Of a stretch of DNA of 5,987 nucleotides, positions 1-5,987 are shown piece after piece. Numbering within the stretch: position 1 is the first letter of the stretch; the number at the start of each line of letters is the position of its first letter. The DNA lies in assembly GCA_963797475.1 (NCBI GenBank), contig CAWCPR010000008.1, forward strand, positions 1 through 5,987. The letters run 5' to 3'. Below the pieces are notes generated by a model. The model saw only the letters and a program-made list of their open reading frames with translations, made no database searches and was not told the origin of the DNA. Both the position numbers and the translations under genes were made by a program. Source of the DNA: CAWCPR01 sp963797475 (GTDB lineage: Bacteria; Chloroflexota; Anaerolineae; Anaerolineales; UBA4823).

Positions 1-155
1 CCACAAGCCAGCAATCGCAGCGGCCAAAAAGCCAATACTACGATCAGCGCGACGGGCAGCAGGCGCGTCAAGGCCATGCTGCCAATCACCAGAGCGGCTA
101 CCGGCCAAATCTCGAATTCCACCAGGCGCGTCGCCAGGGCTTTCAAGGAAGACAT
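1..155 (-). CDS. Partial N-terminus of a hydrophobic membrane protein, possibly O-antigen polymerase/ligase family
   Basis: An open frame starts with ATG at 155-153 and runs off the window at base 1, giving 51 codons without a stop. The first in-frame stop upstream is at 191-189 and no earlier ATG follows it, so this start is well placed. A weak Shine-Dalgarno-like AGGCGG (165-170) lies 9 bases before it. The visible protein begins MSSLKALATRLVEFEIWP and then becomes strongly hydrophobic, with a likely membrane segment around residues 17-29 and a second around 33-50 separated by a short turn with an Arg and a Pro. A short polar start followed by close-packed helices and a WPLRLLACG-like turn resembles the N-termini of Wzy/WaaL-type polymerases and ligases. 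Its place after a chain-length gene in a polysaccharide operon fits that. The family's signature loops are outside the window, so another multi-spanning protein such as a flippase remains possible. That it is a real gene is fairly sure; its function is a guess. Confidence 0.6.
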   Translation of the reverse strand, partial: MSSLKALATRLVEFEIWPVAALVIGSMALTRLLPVALIVVLAFWPLRLLAC

Positions 156-256
156 TTTATCAGGCCGCCTGCAGGAAAATTCTCGAAATTACCGGCGTTT
201 AACAATAGGAGGCGCTACCCCGGGCAAGCTGGCGTCAAAACACTGGAACTGCCTGC
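156..256 (-). other. Intergenic gap between the chain-length gene and the membrane-protein gene
   Basis: This 101-base gap separates the TAG stop of the chain-length gene from the ATG of the next gene on the same strand. It contains the weak ribosome binding site at 165-170 and an 8-base palindrome CCTGCAGG (168-175). I see no hairpin followed by a T-run, no convincing promoter pair and no small gene. Read-through from the upstream gene is the simplest reading, but a weak promoter cannot be excluded by eye. Confidence 0.5.
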
Positions 257-2158
257 CTACCTTCGAAGAGCAGAGAAGTTGGGGGGAATAATCTTAATCG
301 GCTGCGGTTTTACCTTCTTATAGCTCCACCAGAACTCTATAAAGAAAACGACGCCGATTCCCAGCAGCAGGCCAATGATTGCCGCAATGAGCACGTTCCT
401 GGTTCCGCTAACGGTGTCCCGATCCGGGATGGAGGCCGGCGCAGCCAATGCTACCTCGCTGCCTTTGGTCTGCACCGCCACACTCAACTCGGCTTCCTTG
501 GTCGCCAGGGTCTTATAGGTCTCCCAGGCCAGGTCGCGTGCCCGGTTGAGCTCCTGCATATGATCGTTCTCAGTAGACAATTCGGCTTTGAGATCGCGCA
601 CTTGCTGCTCCAACTCCAGGATCTTATTCTCGATCGGAGTACCATTTACGTCGAACCCCAAAACGCCTTCCAACCCCTTTAACTCCAGCAGCGACTGGGC
701 GCGAGAATTGGCCTCATTGGCCAGGGGGTTGCCTTTCTCCATCGTGTTCAAACTAAGCTGGGCCAACTCACCGGTCTGGAACAATTCCAAATAGCGCTGC
801 TGGATCGTATCGGCCAATTGGCCGGAGCTATCCAGGGGAGAATCTAAATTGGTAAAATCCCCGCCTTGAAGCAGCCCATTGGAAAGATCTTCTATGTCCT
901 TGGTAATGACCTCCCGGCGGTCATGCAGAGTCTTGATCAACCCATCCAGGTCTGCTAACATCCCATCCAGCGTTGTCTCCGCCGGGGCCGTCTGGATTTG
1001 CAGGTTGTTAAGAGCGCCATTGGAAGCAAAGACCTGGGTTTTGAGGAGCGTCAATGCCAAAGCGTTACTCGAGACGGCCCCAACCCCCCCGGACTGAACC
1101 TGGGCGCGCATATCCTGAGCGCTTGAGGTGAGATCATCCACCTGGCGCAAGTCAGTATAAGCCTTGCCCAGTCTGGTTAACAGGTCCTGAACTTGCTCGT
1201 TAAAAACCGCCTGGCGGCCCTTATCGAGAGCGTCGATGTAAGCTGTGATCAAATCCTGGCGACCCTGCTGGTCTCGATTCAATGCCAGAAGTTGGTTCTG
1301 AGCCAGGGAGTTGTAATATTGTTTGATCACCTGTAATTGGGTTTGGACCTGATCCGTAATGACGGAAGTCACTGCGATGTCTCGCGCTTCTGAAAGGCTG
1401 TCGATGATCTTTTGCTGCTCGTCGATTTGGCGATTGAGTTCGGAGACCCTGCTCTGAGAGACAAATTCAACGAAAGCGGCCTGGGCTGCATCGTAGGCCG
1501 ATTTCGACTTAACGACCTGATTGCGGACGTCGGTATAGGAGTCTTGAGCCCCGCTTTCGGAATACACGGCGTTGAGATGTTCAACGTAGTTCTTTCCCCA
1601 GGAGTTGGCGATATCGGCAGCCAGTTGAGGGTTTTTGTAGGTGACTTCAATTGCGATCGAATCGCTGTCCTGAGCCACTTCACCTTGCACGATATTCAAT
1701 AACCGTGTCACATTGCGGTCAGTTTCATCCAGGCGCGGGCCTAATTCGTCGAGGACTGCCTGGGCGACCGCCGGATTTTTGACAAGCTGCACGTAGGAGG
1801 CCAGGCGGGATTTACGATCCACTAACACATTAGCCCCGACGCCTGAAGCCATCAACTGCTCTTCAGATAATGTCTGAATGGCCGAACCGAAGGAAACCTC
1901 AGAAGACACTTTTGTTGAAGCCACCAGTACCCGCGCCTGGTAGCTCTTGGGTGTCAGGTAGCTGAACAACCCGGCTGCAAAGGCACAAATTAAGACAGCC
2001 AAGAGGATCACCTGCCACTGGCGAAACAGGGTCTCAATATACTTCATCAGGTCATCGGTGATACTATACGCCTGAGGGCCCAGGCTTTCCGTCCCCTCGC
2101 GTGAATTGGCCGAGTTGATTTTTTCGATTGGAGGGTACGTTTCTTGTTTGTTATCCAT
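257..2158 (-). CDS. Large Wzz/PCP-type polysaccharide chain-length determinant protein without kinase domain
   Basis: This 633-residue protein has the layout of a polysaccharide co-polymerase. After a polar N-terminal tail of about 48 residues comes a membrane segment (about 49-68), then a Wzz-like start (LTPKSYQARVLV, 69-80). A long, mostly helical extracytoplasmic region follows, and a second membrane segment lies at about 589-611. Coiled-coil stretches are visible near 237-262 and especially 510-558, where hydrophobic residues recur with heptad spacing. The stretch ETYKTLATKEAELSVA (546-561) matches the conserved tail region just before the second membrane helix in this family. Such proteins oligomerise in the inner membrane and set polymer length together with Wzy. 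The tail after the second helix is only about 22 residues, with no Walker motif and no tyrosine cluster, so any BY-kinase partner must be encoded elsewhere. It is longer than typical O-antigen Wzz proteins (about 320-380 residues), and the extra length is in the coiled-coil region. The ATG at 2158 is preceded by AGAGGA at a spacing of 6 bases. The family call is strong; the class of polymer it controls is inferred from its neighbours. Confidence 0.88.
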   Translation of the reverse strand: MDNKQETYPPIEKINSANSREGTESLGPQAYSITDDLMKYIETLFRQWQVILLAVLICAFAAGLFSYLTPKSYQARVLVASTKVSSEVSFGSAIQTLSEEQLMASGVGANVLVDRKSRLASYVQLVKNPAVAQAVLDELGPRLDETDRNVTRLLNIVQGEVAQDSDSIAIEVTYKNPQLAADIANSWGKNYVEHLNAVYSESGAQDSYTDVRNQVVKSKSAYDAAQAAFVEFVSQSRVSELNRQIDEQQKIIDSLSEARDIAVTSVITDQVQTQLQVIKQYYNSLAQNQLLALNRDQQGRQDLITAYIDALDKGRQAVFNEQVQDLLTRLGKAYTDLRQVDDLTSSAQDMRAQVQSGGVGAVSSNALALTLLKTQVFASNGALNNLQIQTAPAETTLDGMLADLDGLIKTLHDRREVITKDIEDLSNGLLQGGDFTNLDSPLDSSGQLADTIQQRYLELFQTGELAQLSLNTMEKGNPLANEANSRAQSLLELKGLEGVLGFDVNGTPIENKILELEQQVRDLKAELSTENDHMQELNRARDLAWETYKTLATKEAELSVAVQTKGSEVALAAPASIPDRDTVSGTRNVLIAAIIGLLLGIGVVFFIEFWWSYKKVKPQPIKIIPPNFSALRR

Positions 2159-2164
2159 AATCTA

Positions 2165-2170
2165 TCCTCT
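2165..2170 (-). promoter_or_regulatory. Ribosome binding site of the chain-length gene
   Basis: The minus strand reads AGAGGA six bases before the ATG at 2158-2156. This is a good Shine-Dalgarno match at near-ideal spacing and supports that start. It gives the gene its own translation initiation after the 132-base gap, instead of coupling to the gene before it. Confidence 0.7.
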
Positions 2171-2201
2171 CACCTGGGTCACCGCTCTTACGGCTTCATA
2201 G

Positions 2202-2232
2202 CCAATTCTCATTCGATTTGAGTGAGAATTGG
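2202..2232 (-). repeat. Inverted repeat / stem-loop in the gap before the chain-length gene
   Basis: CCAATTCTCA (2202-2211) is answered by its exact reverse complement TGAGAATTGG (2223-2232). After one non-Watson-Crick pair (2212/2222), two more pairs form (2213/2221 and 2214/2220), leaving a five-base loop at 2215-2219. In the minus-strand transcript the odd pair is a C-A mismatch; in a plus-strand transcript it would be a U-G wobble. No T-run follows on the minus strand, so a standard intrinsic terminator is unlikely. It could be an mRNA-stabilising or processing hairpin, an attenuator that needs a protein, or a palindromic operator about 45 bases before the chain-length start codon. The repeat itself is certain; its role is unknown. 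Confidence 0.75.
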
Positions 2233-2290
2233 AAGATCGCTGACCGTTTTAACTTATCGGATCGCATTCCCCACGCTTCTAAAATTGAGC

Positions 2291-3790
2291 TCAATATGCC
2301 CCATTCCGGCGCAGGACGACCAGGACGGTGCGAAGCAGGATATAGATGTCCAGCCAGATCGACCAATTGCGAACGTAATATTCGTCCAATCGCACCCGGG
2401 AAGCATAGCCGACGTCATTACGACCGGAGACCTGCCACAGGCCGGTCATGCCAGGAAGAACCTGGGTGTAGAGTTTATAAACGTGACCGTATTGCTTTAT
2501 CTCTTCTGAGACGATGGGGCGAGGTCCAACCAGGCTCATCTCGCCTTTAATCACGTTCCAAACCTGGGGCAGCTCGTCCAGGCTGGTCTTGCGCAAGAAT
2601 TTACCAACTCGCGTGACGCGCGGGTCATTCTTGAGCTTATGATTGGTTTCCCATTCGGCGCGTAATTCAGGGTGGGCAGTCAGGTAATCCTCCAAAATGA
2701 GATCTCCATCCGGAACCATGGTACGGAACTTCCAAACTTTTATCGTGACACCACCCCTGCCCAATCGCTCGTGCTGGTAAAAAATCTTCCCTTTAGAATC
2801 CAACCGGATGATTAGGGCGATCAAGGCCGTAAACGGTAAGCCAATAACGCTTCCTAAAATAATGAAAAGATAATCCAGGAAGCTCTTTATTGCGCGGTCC
2901 CACAATTTGAGCAGGTTACGGCGTACTTCCAGGCCGAGTATGCCTTCCAGGTCGTAAGACTTCACGCCCATGCTGCCGATCCAGCCGAACGCGGAGATCA
3001 TAATCAGACGTTTAAAACCGAAGCGTCCATCATCGATGATTTCGGATTGGAGCTCCTTGGGCATCTCTGGAACGATCAAAATTGCAGTTGAGATACCGGC
3101 GATCTTCAAAGGCAAGGTGAGACTATCATCCCTCGTTGTGATTTCCAAACGAGGGATGGATCGATCGTTTCCCTCAATACCAGTCGTTTTTTCTAACCCG
3201 TCGATAATCAAAGCGGGGCGCATCCCGAAACGGTAGTTTTTGCGCAAGAAATCGACAACGCTGCGCCCTTGAGATCCATAACCCACGATGGCTACTGGCT
3301 CTCCCCAGACGCCGCATTTGACAGCCACTATGCGCAACAGCCAGCGGTTGAACTGCACCAAAACCAGGGAGAAGATCCAGGCAAAACCAAATGTCAGCCG
3401 GGAGTAGGCTTCAGCGCTGCGCACCCAAAAGGTGAAGGCAGTAATCGCCAAGTAGACCATACTGGTCGATTCGGTCAGGCGCCGGAGCTCTTCCACCGGG
3501 CTGAGACCTACCGCAGGATACAGGCCCCGTATAGCATAGAACGCCAGAAAGATCAGGAAAAACGGGATCAACCGCAGGTAGTTTTCGAGGATCAATCGCT
3601 CGGCGCTCATGGTCTGGCGTAGGACGTAAGCAGCTCCCAGGGCCATGCCCAGGCCAAGTAGATCCGACATTACGAACAGGAAGCCCATCCACCAGCGGCT
3701 GTAACGTTGTAGTATCGAATCGTGTAAGCCAAAGGAGCGTTTAGATTGGTCGGTCTGAATGTACTTGGTTACATCAACAGTTGTGCGCAT
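2291..3790 (-). CDS. WbaP-type undecaprenyl-phosphate sugar-1-phosphate transferase (initiating transferase)
   Basis: This 499-residue polyprenyl-phosphate hexose-1-phosphate transferase moves a sugar phosphate from a UDP-sugar to undecaprenyl phosphate at the inner membrane, the first step in building the repeat unit. The order is that of full-length WbaP. Membrane helices lie at about 34-56, 72-90, 108-124 and 132-156. The segment RGLYPAVGLSPVEELRRLT (88-106) is typical of the WbaP branch. A Rossmann-like domain with GYGSQG (170-175) comes next, then a hydrophobic membrane-inserted helix (about 302-328) and the catalytic domain. Catalytic-domain motifs are KVWKFRTM (351-358), SLDELPQVWNV (403-413) holding the Asp405-Glu406 dyad, GEMSLVGPRP (416-425) and PGMTGLWQVSGR (446-457). 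The protein ends RRNGAY, as many family members do. Length is normal and no key residue is missing. The start at 3790 is backed by a strong ribosome binding site 5 bases away. Sugar specificity (galactose, glucose or other) cannot be read from sequence, so no symbol is given. Confidence 0.93.
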   Translation of the reverse strand: MRTTVDVTKYIQTDQSKRSFGLHDSILQRYSRWWMGFLFVMSDLLGLGMALGAAYVLRQTMSAERLILENYLRLIPFFLIFLAFYAIRGLYPAVGLSPVEELRRLTESTSMVYLAITAFTFWVRSAEAYSRLTFGFAWIFSLVLVQFNRWLLRIVAVKCGVWGEPVAIVGYGSQGRSVVDFLRKNYRFGMRPALIIDGLEKTTGIEGNDRSIPRLEITTRDDSLTLPLKIAGISTAILIVPEMPKELQSEIIDDGRFGFKRLIMISAFGWIGSMGVKSYDLEGILGLEVRRNLLKLWDRAIKSFLDYLFIILGSVIGLPFTALIALIIRLDSKGKIFYQHERLGRGGVTIKVWKFRTMVPDGDLILEDYLTAHPELRAEWETNHKLKNDPRVTRVGKFLRKTSLDELPQVWNVIKGEMSLVGPRPIVSEEIKQYGHVYKLYTQVLPGMTGLWQVSGRNDVGYASRVRLDEYYVRNWSIWLDIYILLRTVLVVLRRNGAY

Positions 3791-3795
3791 ATCTT

Positions 3796-3802
3796 CTCCT
3801 CC
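3796..3802 (-). promoter_or_regulatory. Strong ribosome binding site of the WbaP-type gene
   Basis: The minus strand reads GGAGGAG five bases before the ATG at 3790-3788. It is the strongest Shine-Dalgarno sequence in the window and sits in the 36-base gap after the TGA of the glycosyltransferase gene. It fixes the start codon and suggests efficient independent translation of the initiating transferase. Confidence 0.8.
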
Positions 3803-3826
3803 CCAAACATGCGGGTTGCATGCTGC

Positions 3827-5044
3827 TCACGCTGGCAGGCCATTCCTAGGTTGAGACAATGCCAACAAGATGCTTTCGAATGAATCGCCAATCGAACGAA
3901 TATCGAAATATTTCTCCGCGTAGATGCGAGCATTTCTCCCAAGCTGTAGGCGCATTGCGGAGTTGCGATAGAGCTGTTCTGCAGATTGTAGAAATCCATT
4001 CACATCTCTAGGCTCCACCACCAGACCGGCGTCGTTCTGGCGGACGATATTCGCGGCAAGGTTATTCGCCGGAACAGCTAGCAAAAGCGCTCGCTGAGCG
4101 CATAAGTAAGTGAGCACTTTGGATGGCACGGAAAAGATGCCGGCTTCCGGCTCTAGGATGGCTACCAGGACATCCCCGGCAGCCAAAACGCAAGGCATCT
4201 GGTCAAAGGGTTCGTAATCCATAAGCGCCAAATTATTCAGGTCCAGCTTATCCTTTTGCTCTCCCAACCAATCGGCTCCCGGGCCTTGGGCGATCACCAC
4301 TACTTTCACATCTTTCCGATCCCGGAAATGCAAGGCAAGCTGCAGCAGGAGCCCCGGGTTATGCTTCAAGCCAAGCCCACCGGCATACAAGAAAACGATA
4401 CAATTTTCCAGACCATTCGCGATCGACCAGGGATTCACCTTGGGTTTAATGGGAACATCTTCCAAAGGCGCCCAGTTTGGGATCACGTGGATTTTCTCGG
4501 CCCGCACATCCCAGTCTGTGACGATCGGCTCGAACTCGTCGGCGATCAGGATTACGGCGTCGCTTTGACGGAGCATCTTCCGCTCCAGGTTGATTTGATA
4601 TTTGCCGACGAGATGCCCGAAAAGCGGCAGCTTCTTTCTGAGCAACCGGTAGGCAGCCAGGCCGAGGACGTCCTGCAGCCAGAAGACAAAGCCAACGCCC
4701 GCCCAACGCGCCCGATTATAGATCTTCCATTGAGCATCCAGGGGCGCGTTCGCCGAAAGAACGACATCGGGTTGGAGCATGGCAATCCGGTCTGCCAGCG
4801 CCCGGCCGTATTCAGATTCTTGTTGCCAGCGTTTGATGTATGAATATTTTTGAACCGGCTGGCGGGTAAAAACCGGCTCAACCTGAAATCCTTTCGGATC
4901 GCCCGGCCTGGCGACCAGATCCCCTTTAGGGGTGTTGTTATAGCCGTAGAAGAGATGCCAGACTGTGTGCCCGCGCCCTGCAAGCTCGCGGCTCAACTGG
5001 ACCTGGAAAGGGTGACCGGCGTAATCGTGGACGAGGATGCGCAT
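3827..5044 (-). CDS. GT4-like glycosyltransferase, WcaI-type
   Basis: This 405-residue protein has the two-domain GT-B form of GT4-like glycosyltransferases and no membrane segment, so it probably works at the cytoplasmic face of the membrane, adding a sugar to the lipid-linked repeat unit. The N-terminal domain opens with MRILVHDYAGHPFQ and a helix ending LAGRGHTV (21-28), as in acceptor-side domains. The linker carries VIPNW (187-191), the usual junction before the donor domain. The donor domain begins FLYAGGLGLKHNP (218-230) and includes EPEAGIFSVPSK (298-309) followed by VLTYLCAQRALLLAVP (310-325). This is the WcaI-like form of the nucleotide-sugar binding segment, where the second Glu of the common EX7E motif is replaced. 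The ATG at 5044 is preceded by AGGA (5053-5056) at a spacing of 8 bases. An ATG at 5053 is in frame but hits TAA two codons later, so 5044 is the start. The gene lies 13 bases after the epimerase gene. Donor and acceptor are unknown; a GDP-sugar donor is an inference from the neighbour. Confidence 0.87.
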   Translation of the reverse strand: MRILVHDYAGHPFQVQLSRELAGRGHTVWHLFYGYNNTPKGDLVARPGDPKGFQVEPVFTRQPVQKYSYIKRWQQESEYGRALADRIAMLQPDVVLSANAPLDAQWKIYNRARWAGVGFVFWLQDVLGLAAYRLLRKKLPLFGHLVGKYQINLERKMLRQSDAVILIADEFEPIVTDWDVRAEKIHVIPNWAPLEDVPIKPKVNPWSIANGLENCIVFLYAGGLGLKHNPGLLLQLALHFRDRKDVKVVVIAQGPGADWLGEQKDKLDLNNLALMDYEPFDQMPCVLAAGDVLVAILEPEAGIFSVPSKVLTYLCAQRALLLAVPANNLAANIVRQNDAGLVVEPRDVNGFLQSAEQLYRNSAMRLQLGRNARIYAEKYFDIRSIGDSFESILLALSQPRNGLPA

Positions 5045-5052
5045 TTATTGCA

Positions 5053-5056
5053 TCCT
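5053..5056 (-). promoter_or_regulatory. Ribosome binding site of the GT4-like gene
   Basis: AGGA on the minus strand lies in the 13-base gap between the epimerase TGA (5060-5058) and the ATG at 5044. The core is moderate and the spacing is 8 bases. Because the gap is so short, ribosomes ending on the epimerase could restart here, so the two genes are likely translationally coupled. Confidence 0.55.
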
Positions 5057-5057
5057 G

Positions 5058-5987
5058 TCAATCCGCCAATTCAGCGACCATCGTATCGGTTGCACGCTGG
5101 CTCAGGTTGGAAGCGACCTGCTCTTCGATCCAATTATACGTCTTCGCCAGGCCCTCTTCGAGGGAAATTTGCGGCTCCCAATTCAACACCTGCTGCAGGC
5201 GGGTGTTATCGGAGTTACGGCCGCGCACGCCTTGAGGCCCTGGCACGTGGTTCTTGACAATTTCGATCCCGGCGATTTCGGCGATCATATCGGCAAGCTG
5301 GTTGACGGTGACCATGCGGTCTTGCCCGATATTGAGCGGCCCATTATGATCGGACCGCATCAGCTTGTACACGCCTTCCAGGAGGTCGTCGATATAACAG
5401 AAGGAGCGGGTCTGCTCGCCATCGCCCCAGATTTCTACTTGGGGGTTGCCGGTCAGCTTTGCCACGGCGATCTTGCGGCACAAGGCAGCCGGGGCCTTCT
5501 CACGCCCGCCTTCCCATGTACCCTCGGGGCCAAAGATATTATGGAAACGAGCGATGCGGGTCTGAATGCCAAATTCATCCGTGTAATACAGACAAAGGCG
5601 CTCCGCCATGAGCTTCTCCCAACCGTAAGCGTCCTGCGGCTGGGCGGGATAAGCATCCTCTTCCCTCAAGGGCGTCACGTTGGCATCGGTTTGCTTATAT
5701 TCCGGGTAAATGCAGGCCGATGAAGAGTAAAAATAACGAATAACGCCATTGAGTCGAGCGGCCTCCAGGGTATGGAAGTTAATTAAACCATTGTTATGCA
5801 AAATGGTGGCGTGATTGGACGAAATAAACCCCATGCCGCCCATATCTGCTGCCAGGGCATATACTTCATCTATGCCACGAGTAGCTTGCAGGCAGTTATC
5901 CCAACGACGAAGATCCAATAATTCGAATTCGTCGGCTTCAACCTGGCTGAACTCTGGATATTTGACATCTACGCCACGCACCCAATA
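5058..5987 (-). CDS. GDP-mannose 3,5-epimerase-type NAD-dependent sugar-nucleotide epimerase (N-terminus outside window)
   Basis: The frame stays open to the window edge, giving 309 visible residues that begin YWVRGVDVKYPEF. A GTG at 5981-5979 could be mistaken for the start, but the family has WVRGVD inside the protein, so roughly 15-50 residues with the NAD-binding GxxGxxG lie beyond the edge. Counting from the GTG codon as 1, the motifs of the plant-type GDP-mannose 3,5-epimerase family are ALAADMGGMGFI (42-53), SSSACIYPEY (86-95), QDAYGWEKL (116-124), FHNIFGP (147-152), WEGGREKAPAALCRK (156-170), WGDGEQTRSFCYIDD (185-199) and GPQGVRGRNSDNTR (248-261). Cys90, Tyr119, Lys123 and Lys162 match the catalytic Cys, Tyr-xxx-Lys pair and Lys known from plant GME. 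These short-chain (extended SDR) enzymes turn GDP-D-mannose into GDP-L-galactose, with GDP-L-gulose as another product, in the cytosol. In this operon it would supply an L-sugar for the polymer. It is the first gene seen in the operon. The family is very clear; the exact product in this organism is not proven. Confidence 0.92.
   Translation of the reverse strand, partial: YWVRGVDVKYPEFSQVEADEFELLDLRRWDNCLQATRGIDEVYALAADMGGMGFISSNHATILHNNGLINFHTLEAARLNGVIRYFYSSSACIYPEYKQTDANVTPLREEDAYPAQPQDAYGWEKLMAERLCLYYTDEFGIQTRIARFHNIFGPEGTWEGGREKAPAALCRKIAVAKLTGNPQVEIWGDGEQTRSFCYIDDLLEGVYKLMRSDHNGPLNIGQDRMVTVNQLADMIAEIAGIEIVKNHVPGPQGVRGRNSDNTRLQQVLNWEPQISLEEGLAKTYNWIEEQVASNLSQRATDTMVAELAD

Larger units (their letters stand above)
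2159..2290 (-). other. 132-base intercistronic region between the sugar transferase and chain-length genes
   Basis: This is the longest non-coding gap in the window. On the transcribed strand it runs from the TGA of the WbaP-like gene, through an AT-rich stretch and the inverted repeat at 2202-2232, to the AGAGGA ribosome binding site. No open frame of useful size fills it. No clear -35/-10 pair is visible, though a weak promoter could be missed by eye. The adjoining end of the WbaP-like gene carries a 12-base perfect palindrome, ATTGAGCTCAAT (2284-2295), which spans its stop codon. Confidence 0.5.

Noticed and set aside
205..235. Possible -35 element TTGACG (minus strand) in the gap before the membrane-protein gene
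   Set aside because: The nearest -10-like hexamer is about 25 bases away, well outside the usual 16-18 spacing, so no promoter was called.
76..291. A 71-codon plus-strand frame at the left edge
   Set aside because: It overlaps both the partial membrane-protein gene and the end of the chain-length gene on the opposite strand, and its product looks non-natural. The minus-strand reading explains the region better.
2218..2550. Two overlapping plus-strand frames starting in the intercistronic gap
   Set aside because: Both run mostly antisense to the 3' end of the WbaP-type gene, have no good ribosome binding site that I can see, and give arginine- or proline-rich products without motifs.
4256..4843. 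A 195-codon open frame on the plus strand
   Set aside because: It is fully antisense to the GT4-like gene and its translation shows no family motif; treated as a shadow frame.
5045..5053. A mini open frame ATG CAA TAA directly before the GT4-like start
   Set aside because: The ATG is part of the AGGATG that serves as ribosome binding site, and it has almost no space for its own one after the epimerase stop. A two-codon leader is more likely chance.
5037..5723. A 228-codon open frame on the plus strand
   Set aside because: It lies antisense to the epimerase, whose frame carries dense family motifs. The plus-strand translation has no recognisable domain and is a by-product of the codon use on the other strand.
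5979..5981. GTG as the true start of the epimerase
   Set aside because: The frame is open beyond it to the edge (Tyr-Trp before the GTG), and the conserved WVRGVD segment and missing NAD-binding glycine motif show that the N-terminus continues outside the window.

Overview
This window is one stretch of a bacterial exopolysaccharide or capsule cluster. All recognisable genes lie on the minus strand, so transcription runs from the high coordinates to the low ones. Four long genes and the start of a fifth fill almost the whole window. No RNA gene, mobile element, CRISPR array or integration site was seen.

In order of transcription: (1) 5987-5058, a GDP-mannose 3,5-epimerase-type sugar-nucleotide epimerase whose first residues lie beyond the window edge; (2) 5044-3827, a GT4-like glycosyltransferase resembling the WcaI group; (3) 3790-2291, a full-length WbaP-type membrane sugar-1-phosphate transferase that starts the lipid-linked repeat unit; (4) 2158-257, a large Wzz/PCP-type chain-length protein with two membrane segments and a long coiled-coil region between them, but no fused tyrosine kinase; (5) 155-1, the N-terminus of a hydrophobic protein, possibly an O-antigen polymerase/ligase, cut by the window edge. 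The gaps are 13, 36, 132 and 101 bases, which suits one operon with possible control points in the two longer gaps. The 132-base gap holds a strong inverted repeat at 2202-2232.

The genes fit a Wzx/Wzy-type pathway. The epimerase would make an L-sugar nucleotide (GDP-L-galactose or GDP-L-gulose) from GDP-mannose. The WbaP-like enzyme would load the first sugar phosphate onto undecaprenyl phosphate, and the GT4-like enzyme would add a later sugar. The chain-length protein would control polymer size, and the last gene may polymerise or ligate the chain. A flippase and the tyrosine kinase/phosphatase partners are not in view.

The organism cannot be fixed from this window. The epimerase closely follows the plant-type GME family. 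This, together with the WbaP plus long PCP plus O-antigen-ligase-like layout and moderate base composition, is reminiscent of Chloroflexota (Anaerolineae-like) genomes. That placement is a low-confidence inference from remembered family patterns. I see no evidence of an entirely new system. The most interesting points are the plant-like epimerase in a polysaccharide operon and the unexplained inverted repeat before the chain-length gene.
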